Shown in pieces: positions 34,999-44,355 of a DNA stretch of 64,000 bases (positions are counted from its first letter, which is position 1; each line of letters begins with the position of its first letter). Source of the DNA: Chromatiales bacterium. Its GTDB lineage: Bacteria > Pseudomonadota > Gammaproteobacteria > UBA6429. The position numbers and the translations under genes are program-made. Under the pieces are notes generated by a model, which saw only the letters and a list, made by a program, of their open reading frames with translations, did not search any database and had not been told where the DNA came from. The DNA is taken from positions 1 to 64,000 of the forward strand of contig JALTJN010000196.1 of NCBI GenBank assembly GCA_027076405.1. Direction: 5' to 3'.

Positions 34999-35562
34999 TC
35001 AAAAGGGCGGAGGCGTTAACTGCCGGAGCCCAGGATCTGTGATAGTTGGTGTCGCTGGGGTTGGGCTCCAATCCATTTCAAGTAACAACTTTTTCTTACC
35101 TTTTTTCAAGATAATATAATTATCTCTAATTGAAATAAGTTTAAAACCAGTTGCAGTTTTTCTACCGATTTTTACTATATTATTTCTCCCAAATTCACGA
35201 ATAGTTGCACGGTTCCCATGTATGCTTACGAGCTTAGGAGGGATTACTGGTAGCTCAATACTTGGTTTATCTGTTTCAATAGCAACTGGCGGTACAGGAA
35301 CCTCAGGAACCGCAGCAGCATCAATCCCACATAATGCACCGTGTTTTTTACAATCCTCTTTAGCTTTTGCTATGTCTCTTAATAATTCAGTTTTCTTTTT
35401 TTCATTTTCGAGTTTTGAAATTTCAGATTCATCCTTAATTTGATGAATAATAAGACTATTAGCTGATCTCTTTATAACATCACCTGCTGATGATTTTGTA
35501 TCCGCATCAGCATATACAGAACCACAAATAATGCTCAAAGAAATGATAAGGAATAATTTCAT
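34999..35562 (-). CDS. PilP-like periplasmic pilus protein
   Basis: 187 residues with a signal peptide (FLIISLSIICGSVYA). A coiled coil about 38-75 (ESEISKLENEKKKTELLRDI) is followed by a proline-rich linker and a small beta domain (LVSIHGNRATIREF). It is built like PilP of type IVb pilus loci and DotD-type subunits. It overlaps the next upstream gene by 4 nt. Confidence 0.65.
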   Translation of the reverse strand: MKLFLIISLSIICGSVYADADTKSSAGDVIKRSANSLIIHQIKDESEISKLENEKKKTELLRDIAKAKEDCKKHGALCGIDAAAVPEVPVPPVAIETDKPSIELPVIPPKLVSIHGNRATIREFGRNNIVKIGRKTATGFKLISIRDNYIILKKGKKKLLLEMDWSPTPATPTITDPGLRQLTPPPF

Positions 35563-36017
35563 TGTTCCACTCCAATTACATAAAATGTTAGCGCGCTTTG
35601 TGTTCCTTCAGTTCGCATTTTTCCTAATTGCACCGGTGCAATTAACTGAGAAGCCCTTGCGGCATTTAATACGTTGCTTGTTTTTCCTTTAAAAGCGGCA
35701 TACCAGTTATTAGCTGAATACTTATAAACACTTTGCACCTCATCCGGTAAAATTATTGTTTTAACATTAAGCTGAGATGCTATTCGTTGTATTTTATTCC
35801 AGCTTTCCCATAAAGAAGGCAATGTTATACCCGAACTTATTTTTTCCATGCTATCGTTTAATTCCGTTAGCTCAGATAAAACAACGGTGCGTTTTGCTGG
35901 CAATTTTCTGTTAGATTCAATAAATATCAATGAGAGAATTGATACCATAAACACAAAAACCAACATAAGCACTGTTATGCTTGTTGTAGAATTAAGATTG
36001 ATTTCTATATCTTTCAT
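35559..36017 (-). CDS. Small bitopic pilus-assembly protein (PilO-like)
   Basis: 152 residues with one helix near 14-32 (SITVLMLVFVFMVSILSL) then a periplasmic helical region. The position between PilN-like and PilP-like genes and the bitopic topology fit a PilO-type inner-membrane assembly protein. Sequence identity with named families is not obvious by eye. Confidence 0.55.
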   Translation of the reverse strand: MKDIEINLNSTTSITVLMLVFVFMVSILSLIFIESNRKLPAKRTVVLSELTELNDSMEKISSGITLPSLWESWNKIQRIASQLNVKTIILPDEVQSVYKYSANNWYAAFKGKTSNVLNAARASQLIAPVQLGKMRTEGTQSALTFYVIGVEQ

Positions 36018-36886
36018 GAGTTATCTGTAGCCTCCCATGAAACCACTATCGAACCATCAGGCTGACGGGTTTGTTTATAGAACTTAGGCAAAAAAACATC
36101 TTCATTAAAAGGGTAAAGTTTCGCCTCACCAGCTATTTCATTAATATTCAGATCATCAACGGCCATCGAATTACTTCTTGCTGCAAGATATGAAAGTGCT
36201 TCGATGTGAGTAGATTGCAATGGGTATTTATCAATCTTAACTTTGCGCAAAGCTTGAAGTTTTTCTTTGGCTAACTCAACATCACTCATAAGCTGTCTTA
36301 TTTCGGCAACCTTTTCTTTATGCACATAATCCAAATAAAAATTAACACCTACGGAAATAACAATAATAACAGCGGTGGCACCCCCCCTAAAAATCCATGT
36401 TTTTCTTTTTAGAAGGCTGTTAATTTTTGCTTTTTCTTTAATTAAAAGCGCTTTATTTTCGGCTAACTTTAAGTCTAAACTACTAAATAAGATCTCAACG
36501 CCATCATTAAAATTATAATTTGCATTAAAAATAGTATTAGACTGATATTTACCGCTATCAATAGCCTTACCGTTCTCGCAAATAAGATAATAGCCGGAAT
36601 CCTCATCCTCTTTTATTAACTGTAATGGAACATCATTTTTTGCAACACCACTAGCAATTAATGTTTGCCATAAACCGAATACGTCAAAGTCTGGGTACTG
36701 TTCTCTTATAGAACGTAAGGTCGACTCCATTACCCATATATTTGAATGAATATCTGATTCGTGCTCCAGGAGCACTATATCGTCATCTAGCTGAGCATTA
36801 TGTGGCTGTTCTGCATTAACAATATCAGGAACCAAATAAACGCTTTTTCCAGCAATCTCAAATGGTGAACTTAGGTCAATACTCAT
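36014..36886 (-). CDS. PilN/PilO2-like inner-membrane pilus protein
   Basis: 290 residues. A soluble N-terminal domain (about 1-160) is followed by a helix AVIIVISVGVNFYL near 172 and a periplasmic coiled coil (LMSDVELAKEKLQALRKV). This topology resembles the pilin accessory protein PilO of R64 or TcpD. It overlaps the secretin stop and the 36017 start by a few nt. Confidence 0.6.
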   Translation of the reverse strand: MSIDLSSPFEIAGKSVYLVPDIVNAEQPHNAQLDDDIVLLEHESDIHSNIWVMESTLRSIREQYPDFDVFGLWQTLIASGVAKNDVPLQLIKEDEDSGYYLICENGKAIDSGKYQSNTIFNANYNFNDGVEILFSSLDLKLAENKALLIKEKAKINSLLKRKTWIFRGGATAVIIVISVGVNFYLDYVHKEKVAEIRQLMSDVELAKEKLQALRKVKIDKYPLQSTHIEALSYLAARSNSMAVDDLNINEIAGEAKLYPFNEDVFLPKFYKQTRQPDGSIVVSWEATDNS

Positions 36887-38484
36887 TAGGCATCCACTAT
36901 AGTTGGTGTAAGCGAAATAATAAGCTCACGCCGACTTAATTCTTTTTCGACAGACTTAAGTAAGGCATCTGTAACAACGTTACTTGCATTACCCAATGGT
37001 AATTGAGAGATAGATTTGCTTAATTTTTTACTAATTAAACCACCAAGTTGAATTGTTTTCCCGGACTCGGTGATTACTTGAGTTGCGAGTTCTTGTAAAG
37101 CGATATTAGGTGTCCTAAATGTAGAGCCATTAGAGTTCACATCATCAAATGATTCTAAAGACGAAATCACTGGTACAACCTCGATACGAATACGAGCATC
37201 ATCGAGTATCCGAGGTGTTATAGCGAGAGAAATACCAACCTTAATTTCATTAACAACTGGTACAATACTAATCTGACCTTGCCTGTCTTGTGCTTGACGA
37301 AACCCACCAACATAGAAAAATTGGTTAGCGTTTGAGATATAAGCGGTCGTACCGTTTGTAGCAGTGATATTAGGCTGGCTTAATAGTGATACTTCACCAT
37401 AACTACTTAAAAAGTTTATAAAATGATTTAATGTTAAACTACCCAACTGTAGTGCAGTACTAATGCTCCATGCACCACCAGATTTAAGCGCAGTAGCAGC
37501 GGCACCAGCAATACCAATAGTACCCTCAGAGCTTGTATTAATTAAGCTCCAATCAATACCTCTTGATTTTTCATCAGCTAACGTAACATCAATTATTTTG
37601 ACTTCCATATTAACTTGCTGAGTACTCTGTTTTAAGAGTTTTTTCATGTGGGCATCAAGTTCTTTCATCTTTGATGGCCGACCAGAAGCAGTTATCACAC
37701 CTATGCTTCTTGTCCCAACAACCCACGGAGTTATTCTTCCGTCAGTGATGGGTGATAAAGAACTGTCGGAGGACTCACCAGTTGAATCTGTTGTGCTGTC
37801 ATCGGCCTCATCAGATATTCCTTCATCAATAATTGACCTGGCATCCAGAAGGATCTGATCCCATTGATCAATATCGTTAGACACACTTAATGTAGAATTA
37901 GTGTTATTTATACCAGTAGAATTTCCAGATGTTGCTGTAGAACCGGTTGAATCTGTTGTGCCAGTAGTCCCACCACTAACCCCTCTGTTTTGAGTAGATG
38001 ACACAGCAACCCTTTGTCCAACAGATGCAGTAGAATTAATATTTGTTGAAAAACCTGTTAACGTCCATGACTTAGTGCTAGTTGATGAAACGTATATCGT
38101 GTTTTTACGAATACTAAATTCATAATCGCTAACGCCGGATAAATAATCAAGATACTCAGCAACAGTTGCATTGCTTGTTTTGACTGTAACTATTTTAGTT
38201 AAATCTACGAGTGAATCTTTAGGAACAACGTTCATCTTGGGTGTTGCCCATAAAATAGCTTGCATTAGAGTCGTTTCTGTTGCATGAATATTTCTTATGC
38301 GCGATTTTTTTCTTTTCTCCATAGGGAATGTTAATTTAACGAATGTATCTGCGGGAGCAGGCTCTGATATAGGCGCAGGATCTTTTACGAGCTGTCTACG
38401 CTGATATTCATCACTAATGGTTGTTGAGCAACCAGAAACAAGTATCGCAGGCAAAGTAAGATAAATTATATGACGAAAATTCAT
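36886..38484 (-). CDS. PilN/GspD-family secretin, lipoprotein
   Basis: 532 residues. Lipobox LPAILVSGCSTT at the start; N-domains with a Ser/Thr-rich low-complexity insertion (STASVGQRVAVSS, then GTTGTTDSTGSTA); C-terminal secretin domain with VNMEVKIIDVTLADE, LSQPNITATNG and GKTIQLGGLISKK. It forms the outer-membrane ring through which the pilus passes. The Ser/Thr-rich stretch is unusually long. Confidence 0.88.
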   Translation of the reverse strand: MNFRHIIYLTLPAILVSGCSTTISDEYQRRQLVKDPAPISEPAPADTFVKLTFPMEKRKKSRIRNIHATETTLMQAILWATPKMNVVPKDSLVDLTKIVTVKTSNATVAEYLDYLSGVSDYEFSIRKNTIYVSSTSTKSWTLTGFSTNINSTASVGQRVAVSSTQNRGVSGGTTGTTDSTGSTATSGNSTGINNTNSTLSVSNDIDQWDQILLDARSIIDEGISDEADDSTTDSTGESSDSSLSPITDGRITPWVVGTRSIGVITASGRPSKMKELDAHMKKLLKQSTQQVNMEVKIIDVTLADEKSRGIDWSLINTSSEGTIGIAGAAATALKSGGAWSISTALQLGSLTLNHFINFLSSYGEVSLLSQPNITATNGTTAYISNANQFFYVGGFRQAQDRQGQISIVPVVNEIKVGISLAITPRILDDARIRIEVVPVISSLESFDDVNSNGSTFRTPNIALQELATQVITESGKTIQLGGLISKKLSKSISQLPLGNASNVVTDALLKSVEKELSRRELIISLTPTIVDA

Positions 38485-39557
38485 TGCAGTTCCTCAATAA
38501 CAATCAATGGTTTATGAACACCATTAATAGTTCTATTAGTATAGAAGTGTGCTTTCAAATCTAATTTTGAACCGATACGGGGCTGACTCTCTCTAGTGAT
38601 GTACTTTAAAAAGTCATGTATAGCTAAACGCCTGGGCTTATCAGTATCAATAGAATAACTCGCATTCAAAATTTCTTTGTTATCAATTTGCGGATCAATT
38701 TCCCATCCTTCTGGTGCCATGCAATGCAGGACAGACTCAAAGCTAACGTCTCTCATGTGGCAATCAACAGGCGTATTCATCACATCTGCATAATTATTTC
38801 TACGATCTCTCGCAGCCTGTTCTGCTTTACTGATAATGCGCTTAGCTTTAATTTTTGCTTTCTTTGTAATTTTATCTGCCTCCGCTGAAGCTAGATAAAT
38901 TTGTTTATTAGCTTGTTTTGTTGCGTTTTTTGAAACCACCAAACTCTTTTGATAAACATTTTCTGCTAATTTTAATTTCTCTGACTCTGTTTTTAAATTA
39001 TGTAATGCTTCACGAGCGTTTTGTGTATTTTCCTCAGTATTATCGCTTGCGGTTTTTAATGACGCAGCGACATCCCATAGCATATTTGAACTGTCGGTTA
39101 ATTTATTTGCATCACTGATAAGCGTTGCTTTTTCTGATGCTATATTAATTTTTTCATTCGCAATTTTATTTGCCTGTTCTAAAACTGTGCGCGATGTAGA
39201 TATATATGTGTTGCTAGAATCAATGCTTTCTTGGCGAATTTTTTTTGCCTCGTCCAGAACTATGTCTGCAGATTTGGCTGTTTGGATGTCAGCTAATTGA
39301 ATTTCGTTTAACCTAGAAGAAACTGATGAAATTGTGTTTTCTGATCGCTGAACAGAAGATTGAATAGCTGAAACCTGATCAGTTGTAAGTTTCTTACCAG
39401 ACTTAAACCCATCACCTACACCGGCGTCGTATGCACGCTCTAATAACATTAGCCGCATACTGCTACTTAAATACTTATCTGTATATTCTGCTTGAACAAA
39501 TGCCGAAAAAGACATAAATCCAAGTATTACAAATAATAGCCGGTGTTTAATTTCCAT
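38481..39557 (-). CDS. PilL/TcpQ-like periplasmic coiled-coil protein
   Basis: 358 residues with a signal peptide (LLFVILGFMSFSAFVQA). Residues about 60-250 are a long coiled coil. The C-terminal domain (FESVLHCMAPEGWEIDPQID, then LDLKAHFYTNR) resembles the TcpQ domain that docks on secretins, as at the end of R64 PilL. It is the first gene of the pilus operon. Confidence 0.6.
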   Translation of the reverse strand: MEIKHRLLFVILGFMSFSAFVQAEYTDKYLSSSMRLMLLERAYDAGVGDGFKSGKKLTTDQVSAIQSSVQRSENTISSVSSRLNEIQLADIQTAKSADIVLDEAKKIRQESIDSSNTYISTSRTVLEQANKIANEKINIASEKATLISDANKLTDSSNMLWDVAASLKTASDNTEENTQNAREALHNLKTESEKLKLAENVYQKSLVVSKNATKQANKQIYLASAEADKITKKAKIKAKRIISKAEQAARDRRNNYADVMNTPVDCHMRDVSFESVLHCMAPEGWEIDPQIDNKEILNASYSIDTDKPRRLAIHDFLKYITRESQPRIGSKLDLKAHFYTNRTINGVHKPLIVIEELQ

Positions 39558-39582
39558 TATGCTCTCCAGTATTGAGTATTAG

Positions 39583-39835
39583 TAACCACACCAATAACTC
39601 TGAAAAAATATAAATCTTGTTAATATAAAAGACGCGCTAAGGTCTCCATAAATTCGTCTTTTTTTGGGGGTGAGCTAAAAAAAATACAAAATATCTATCA
39701 ATAAGGATAAATAGCTATACATATCAGTATCTTATAACTCAATTTGATTGGTGGTTTTTACTAAATAGCATGAAAAAGAGTGATTAGTTGAAAATAGCGA
39801 TTTTAATGATATTATCTATTAACCACACCAATAAC
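39583..39835. repeat. Direct repeat TAACCACACCAATAAC before both divergent genes
   Basis: The 16-mer occurs at 39583-39598, just upstream of the pilus operon start, and at 39820-39835, just upstream of the HD gene. Both copies are in the same orientation. The 200 bp between them contain a plus-strand hairpin AAAAGACG/CGTCTTTT followed by T residues (39641-39667) and AT-rich sequence without a gene. The repeats may be operators coupling the two units. Confidence 0.45.
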
Positions 39836-39863
39836 CTTTTGCTGAGGTAAACAAAAGGTTATT
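39830..39863 (+). promoter_or_regulatory. Perfect 11-bp hairpin occluding the HD gene ribosome-binding site
   Basis: AATAACCTTTT (39830-39840) pairs perfectly with AAAAGGTTATT (39853-39863), one base before the ATG at 39865. The probable Shine-Dalgarno AAAGG is in the 3' arm; a second, GAGG, is in the 12-nt loop. Translation would be low unless the stem is opened. The 5' arm overlaps the 16-bp direct repeat. Confidence 0.55.
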
Positions 39864-39864
39864 T

Positions 39865-41340
39865 ATGCAACAACGCTCAACAAAACTTCAAGGATTAATG
39901 GGGATTATTTCAATTGCCATCCTTTTTAATGTATTTCTGTTCGCATACTACAAACACAGCGGAACGGTCCCCAGCTACTTATTTTCAGCACTACCTACTC
40001 AACTAGAGCAATATATAAAGATATTCTCCACAGAAATTTATAATCATATAATAGCAAAAGATGACATTGGTATTGCCTCCTTATTAGCTTTTGTTTCTAT
40101 ATCAAACTTGCTGATTGCGTATCTTATATATATACCTATGCACTATATTTTTAATAATTACATATTTAGTGAATCCTCAAATAAAATAATCAACATAGAA
40201 GATAACGGAAACCTTTCGTTTTACATACCTGAAATTTGCGTTGTAATAAAAAGACCTTATAAGAAAAAAAACGGCGATCAAAAGAAGATTATTTTTAAGG
40301 ATGTAAGACATCCTTTTAAAGAAACCGCGATAAGACTAGAAAGAGCTGATGTTAGGTTATCAAGAGATTCAAAGTCAGATGTTGAAAACTTAGAAACGGC
40401 GCTATTAGCTATACTATACAAACACAAGTATTGGACTTCCGATCCAAATAACTATCATGCAGATATTAATTTATATGACCATTCAGTTGAAGTTGCAAAA
40501 AAAGTGATAGAATTATCTAAATCCAACAGATTGGCGCGCGTGGTTGGTCTGGCGCACGACATAGGAAAACTTATCGCCTATAAGCCAATAAAGACGGTCA
40601 GAGATGAAGAAGGAAATATAATATCTGTATCTGAATGGAAAAAAGTATCACACCAACACGACAAATCATCCGCACATATAGTAAGAATGCTGCCTGAATT
40701 TAAAGCATTAAAAGAAAGTGACCGCGTGATAATTAATACTGTTTTATCTTACAGCCATAAGCCAACCAGGTTACCGAAACACGCAACAAACAAAAATGTA
40801 ATTAGTCTACTAAAAGCATTGCGTCTAGCAGATGGTCTCACAGCAAAAGAAGATAAAGACAAGCAAATCGATTTACTTGCTAACGACGCACTAATAGAAG
40901 AATTAGGGCAATACATAGTAAGGGTGTTCCCTGTATTAAATATTAATATGATAAGAGAAGGTTACGCAGACGGATGGACGATTGGCTTACTACCATATAT
41001 TGCTGTTAAAGAAAGTGCGATCAGAGAAAAATTAAAGGGGATGATGCCTTTAGTGATGGAAGATCAGTTAAGGTTAAAAGCAGCGATAAAACCGCATCCT
41101 GCAACAGCGGTAATTGTGGCATCGTTAGAAAGAATGGGGTATCTAATGACGAAACACAATCACTACGAACCTAAAGACAGGCTCTTTACAGTTAAGAGTG
41201 GCAAAACCGAATTTAAGAAAATAATTCTTCTTAAGAAAAATGCGGTTGAAAATGAAATAGGCGATCTAATTGATGATTGGGGGGATAACAAATATCCACT
41301 AAAAGTTATTCATCCAAAGGCGGTCGATAACCAAACTTAG
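39865..41340 (+). CDS. Membrane-anchored HD-domain hydrolase
   Basis: 491 residues. Two hydrophobic helices near 13-32 and 72-98. The HD domain begins at YDHSVEVAKKVIEL near 205 and contains LAHDIGKL (HD) near 230 and HQHDKSSAHIVRM near 270, then a later His-Asp (LADGLTAKED). The C-terminal region about 370-490 resembles the wing-helix of TraI_2/MobH-type proteins, which also have an HD core, so a role in conjugative transfer is possible. Confidence 0.7.
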   Translation: MQQRSTKLQGLMGIISIAILFNVFLFAYYKHSGTVPSYLFSALPTQLEQYIKIFSTEIYNHIIAKDDIGIASLLAFVSISNLLIAYLIYIPMHYIFNNYIFSESSNKIINIEDNGNLSFYIPEICVVIKRPYKKKNGDQKKIIFKDVRHPFKETAIRLERADVRLSRDSKSDVENLETALLAILYKHKYWTSDPNNYHADINLYDHSVEVAKKVIELSKSNRLARVVGLAHDIGKLIAYKPIKTVRDEEGNIISVSEWKKVSHQHDKSSAHIVRMLPEFKALKESDRVIINTVLSYSHKPTRLPKHATNKNVISLLKALRLADGLTAKEDKDKQIDLLANDALIEELGQYIVRVFPVLNINMIREGYADGWTIGLLPYIAVKESAIREKLKGMMPLVMEDQLRLKAAIKPHPATAVIVASLERMGYLMTKHNHYEPKDRLFTVKSGKTEFKKIILLKKNAVENEIGDLIDDWGDNKYPLKVIHPKAVDNQT

Positions 41341-41761
41341 CGTCTTTGCCTATAAGTGTTTTAAGAAACAAAGTGGTTCTTAAGCTACGAGCTGCATTCC
41401 TGTATTTATTAGTATTTTTCCAGCATTTTATTGTACTATCACCATGGCCTCTTCGCTCTAAGACACGACACTCCCACACTTTCCTTTCTTTATTTGACAT
41501 TTTTTTATCAATAAATTTTAAAAGCTTAGAGTCTTCGCCAGTCTCCCAATAAACTTTAGCTAATGTTTCTCGCCAGCGTGCTACGTTCTTTGTAGATGCT
41601 GTTTGTGTTTCAGTTCTAAGTGCTTCTTCAAGCATAACCCTGGCAAGCGGGTAGTGTGAAGCATCATAAGCCTCAAGACCCGCATCCGCAACAGGCCCTG
41701 CTAACACGTTATTGTTAATAATAAGGCCAACTAAAAATATTTGAAATATAATTATTTTCAT
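41306..41761 (-). CDS. Exported TPR-like protein
   Basis: 151 residues with a signal peptide IFQIFLVGLIINNNVLAG. ADAGLEAYDASHYPLARVML is a tetratricopeptide-like helix pair, and a second pair follows. Two Cys (WECRV and IKCWK) may form a disulfide. Its end overlaps the HD gene stop by 35 bp tail to tail. No family recognised; it precedes no obvious partner other than the ATPase upstream. Confidence 0.55.
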   Translation of the reverse strand: MKIIIFQIFLVGLIINNNVLAGPVADAGLEAYDASHYPLARVMLEEALRTETQTASTKNVARWRETLAKVYWETGEDSKLLKFIDKKMSNKERKVWECRVLERRGHGDSTIKCWKNTNKYRNAARSLRTTLFLKTLIGKDAKFGYRPPLDE

Positions 41762-41766
41762 TAAAT

Positions 41767-43005
41767 TTACTCCTGAAAAAGCCTTACCGGCTGGAATAAT
41801 CCTGAATTAATATATGCCAAAGCGTCTGAGCGTGGTTTTAGATCCTGTAGAATTTCTTTGGTTACCTGCAACCGTCTTTGCACGCTTGGGTAACCAGTTG
41901 CAGGTACATTAAGCAATAAAAATAGACCGCTATTATCTTGCATATCCGTAGTCATGTGTTCTATTGATTGAACGCCAAGCAACACGCCTAAACCAAAACC
42001 TCGCCCTTCTGTAACGATACGGTTTAGTGGTGATAGGGCTGACTTTGATACCGCTTTAACCAGTTTTCCTTCGTCAAGCACTATAATTAAATTAGGCGTT
42101 GGTCTGTACTTCTTTTCCGTTCGTTGTAATGTAGTTGAAAATATCCTATCGAGCATCAAATGAATTAAAACCAACTGATCAGATTCATGTAAACTTTTAA
42201 GTGAAATACGATTAATTTTTCCATTTTGCAGTGTAATATTATCTTCTCCAAAAAGACCTGTATCGACCATACTCGAAATAACCATCTCAATTGATTCGAG
42301 TTGTTTTAGATCCCATATTTTGACATTACCTTCTTGGAGCATTCTAAACATATCACAAACCTCTTCACCGAGAGAGGCGTATTGCGTTTTTGATAACATT
42401 TCACCTTTTATTTCTTTTCGCACTAAAGCGGAAAATTCCTTTGTAAGTCTTAATGCAGCTTCGTCTTTCCTTTCACGTACAAAGTCAAGTAGATCCGTTA
42501 ACAATGGAGGCGGATTTGACCAAGTGTTTTTGTCTTTTTGAATAATTCCCTTTTCAACATAACAACAATTTATAGCGCGGCTTAGTACTGCAAGTTGCCG
42601 AGCCCCCATCGACCTATGGAACATCTTGGCAATTGCAAGAAAATTTCGCCGTGGCATATATGTACCGTTATCTGGATTAATCTTAAAAGGATTAATAGTC
42701 CCATCGTTATGCAAATAAGATAGATTTATATGATTGAAAGCATCATCAGGCATACCGGGTATTGATAGGTAATCATCGTGCACATCGAGAATACAGATTG
42801 TCACATTATGTGGAATATAACCTCTAGCAATTATTTCTTTAATGGTATGTGTTTTACCTGAACCACTGGTACCAACCACTGCAGAATTAAAGTTAGTAGC
42901 TTTAGGTAAGTCATAAACAGCAGGTTCGTTATTATCGATATAAGACCCCATCCAAATAGAGCCATACTGCAATGATGCTAAATCATCCGCGTTTTGATTG
43001 TTCAT
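41767..43005 (-). CDS. HerA/VirB4-type (DUF87) ATPase
   Basis: 412 residues. Walker A VVGTSGSGKTHTIKEI near 43, Walker B NLIIVLDEGKLVKA near 310, a downstream sensor GVLLGVQSIEHM. The architecture is that of HerA-like or TraD-like DNA-pumping ATPases. No transmembrane helices. It overlaps the SprT-like gene by 23 bp. A role in conjugation or DNA processing is plausible. Confidence 0.75.
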   Translation of the reverse strand: MNNQNADDLASLQYGSIWMGSYIDNNEPAVYDLPKATNFNSAVVGTSGSGKTHTIKEIIARGYIPHNVTICILDVHDDYLSIPGMPDDAFNHINLSYLHNDGTINPFKINPDNGTYMPRRNFLAIAKMFHRSMGARQLAVLSRAINCCYVEKGIIQKDKNTWSNPPPLLTDLLDFVRERKDEAALRLTKEFSALVRKEIKGEMLSKTQYASLGEEVCDMFRMLQEGNVKIWDLKQLESIEMVISSMVDTGLFGEDNITLQNGKINRISLKSLHESDQLVLIHLMLDRIFSTTLQRTEKKYRPTPNLIIVLDEGKLVKAVSKSALSPLNRIVTEGRGFGLGVLLGVQSIEHMTTDMQDNSGLFLLLNVPATGYPSVQRRLQVTKEILQDLKPRSDALAYINSGLFQPVRLFQE

Positions 43006-43618
43006 TTTTAATGTACTCTTTTGCTTCTATAACAATTTTTGGGATATCGTCATAAGAAGCTTTTACAAAACCATGATTACAACGAGAGCATACTTTTGCC
43101 GCTGCTTTTTCGGTATTATTATTTATAAATATATCGACAGCATGTTCAATATCGCATTCACATCGAAATGGAACGCCGCCTTTAAATAAACGAAGAGGTC
43201 GATCGTCAAAAGTGCCGGCTGACCAATTCGCTTTGGGGCTCATATTGGGATTAATCTTAATAACCCACCGCTTCCATTCGTTGCCATGAAGCTCGATACT
43301 CTTTTCTCTTTTTATTGCTTCTGCTTTAGACAGGATGTGCGCTATTTCATGTGGAATAACCTCAGTAAAGAACAATTTAGGTTTTTGTATTAAATAAAGG
43401 TAATTATAGTAAATAACGCATTCGCCAATGAGTGTGCCCTGGTTTAATCTAAAATTAATATCATGCTTACTGGCTAAAGAAACCCATAAACCAAATTGTA
43501 CTGAGACGCTTAATCTTTCAAAAGGCCACTGGTTATCTTTAAATATTTGCTTTGTTAAAGCGCACACTTCTTTTTCATAAGGGTGCGTGTGCTCGCATGA
43601 AAATAATGTACTGTCCAT
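42983..43618 (-). CDS. SprT-like metalloprotease
   Basis: 211 residues. IPHEIAHIL near 91 carries the HExxH zinc-protease motif; HGNEWKRWV near 113 supplies the third His; and a zinc ribbon CECD...CSRC is near 151-183. This is the SprT/SPRTN arrangement, whose eukaryotic member degrades DNA-protein crosslinks. It is linked to the HerA-like ATPase. Confidence 0.85.
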   Translation of the reverse strand: MDSTLFSCEHTHPYEKEVCALTKQIFKDNQWPFERLSVSVQFGLWVSLASKHDINFRLNQGTLIGECVIYYNYLYLIQKPKLFFTEVIPHEIAHILSKAEAIKREKSIELHGNEWKRWVIKINPNMSPKANWSAGTFDDRPLRLFKGGVPFRCECDIEHAVDIFINNNTEKAAAKVCSRCNHGFVKASYDDIPKIVIEAKEYIKNEQSKRG

Positions 43619-43657
43619 AAATGTATAGACGTTTTGAGGTCTCCCAAACAGTAAGTT

Positions 43658-44047
43658 TTAGGGGATAGGGCAGTAACCCCACTGATTAAAAGGCATGGTC
43701 GAATATATTTGTCCTCCACGTTGGCGCTGCCTAATCCCAACAGGCTTAATAATATTCGCTTTTTTTAACAGATTTACCGCTCTATTGAGTGTTAATCGCG
43801 TGTAAGCACCCTTAAATTCCGTTCTATTGCTAAGTAGCTCATAGGTTCCAAATGAGCCAATAGGCGCAAAAAAACGGATAATATCCAAGGCTGCTTGTAA
43901 TTGATTGGAACGCCTGATACCTGTAACAGCTTGGATTATAGATTTTAATTGGTTGACATCAATATTATCGGGGATAACAAGAATGCTCTCCCCTAAAAAA
44001 TGGGGAGAAATTAGATCAGATGCTTTTAAAGTGTTCATATTGAACAC
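43658..44047 (-). CDS. Winged-helix DNA-binding protein
   Basis: 129 residues. LDIIRFFAPIGSFGTYELLS, then YTRLTLNRAVNLLKKANIIK, is a winged-helix with recognition helix near 90-110. The C-terminus has Arg/Gln-rich RQRQRGGQIY. ATG 44038 is an alternative start. It probably regulates the SprT and ATPase genes downstream. Confidence 0.55.
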   Translation of the reverse strand: MFNMNTLKASDLISPHFLGESILVIPDNIDVNQLKSIIQAVTGIRRSNQLQAALDIIRFFAPIGSFGTYELLSNRTEFKGAYTRLTLNRAVNLLKKANIIKPVGIRQRQRGGQIYSTMPFNQWGYCPIP

Positions 44048-44087
44048 TATACCGTGATAATTTACCTAATTAAAAAAATAACGTAAA

Positions 44088-44300
44088 TCAATGAAAATGT
44101 ACAACAGCATAGCGATCGAGTGGGTAGATAACCTTATTATTATCAATAAAATGAGGGGCGATAGAGAGCCGGTTATTAATGGCGGTAATCTTTTTCTGAA
44201 TACCTTCAATTGACTCAATGGTAACGGTAAGTAATTTACCGTCATTCTGAATCAAAATATTATCAATAAACTGTCTATCTTCGCTGATTTCAGTAGCCAT
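44088..44300 (-). CDS. Hypothetical small protein
   Basis: 70 residues, soluble, with a hydrophilic N-terminus and GKLLTVTIESIEGIQKKI in the middle. GGATGT lies before the start. No family recognised. It lies just past the terminator of the sRNA region, so is transcribed separately from the nrdJ block or by readthrough. Confidence 0.4.
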   Translation of the reverse strand: MATEISEDRQFIDNILIQNDGKLLTVTIESIEGIQKKITAINNRLSIAPHFIDNNKVIYPLDRYAVVHFH

Positions 44301-44355
44301 ATTTACATCCTTTAAATTGACTTAATTATTATTTTTTAAGCTATTTTGTTATGAA

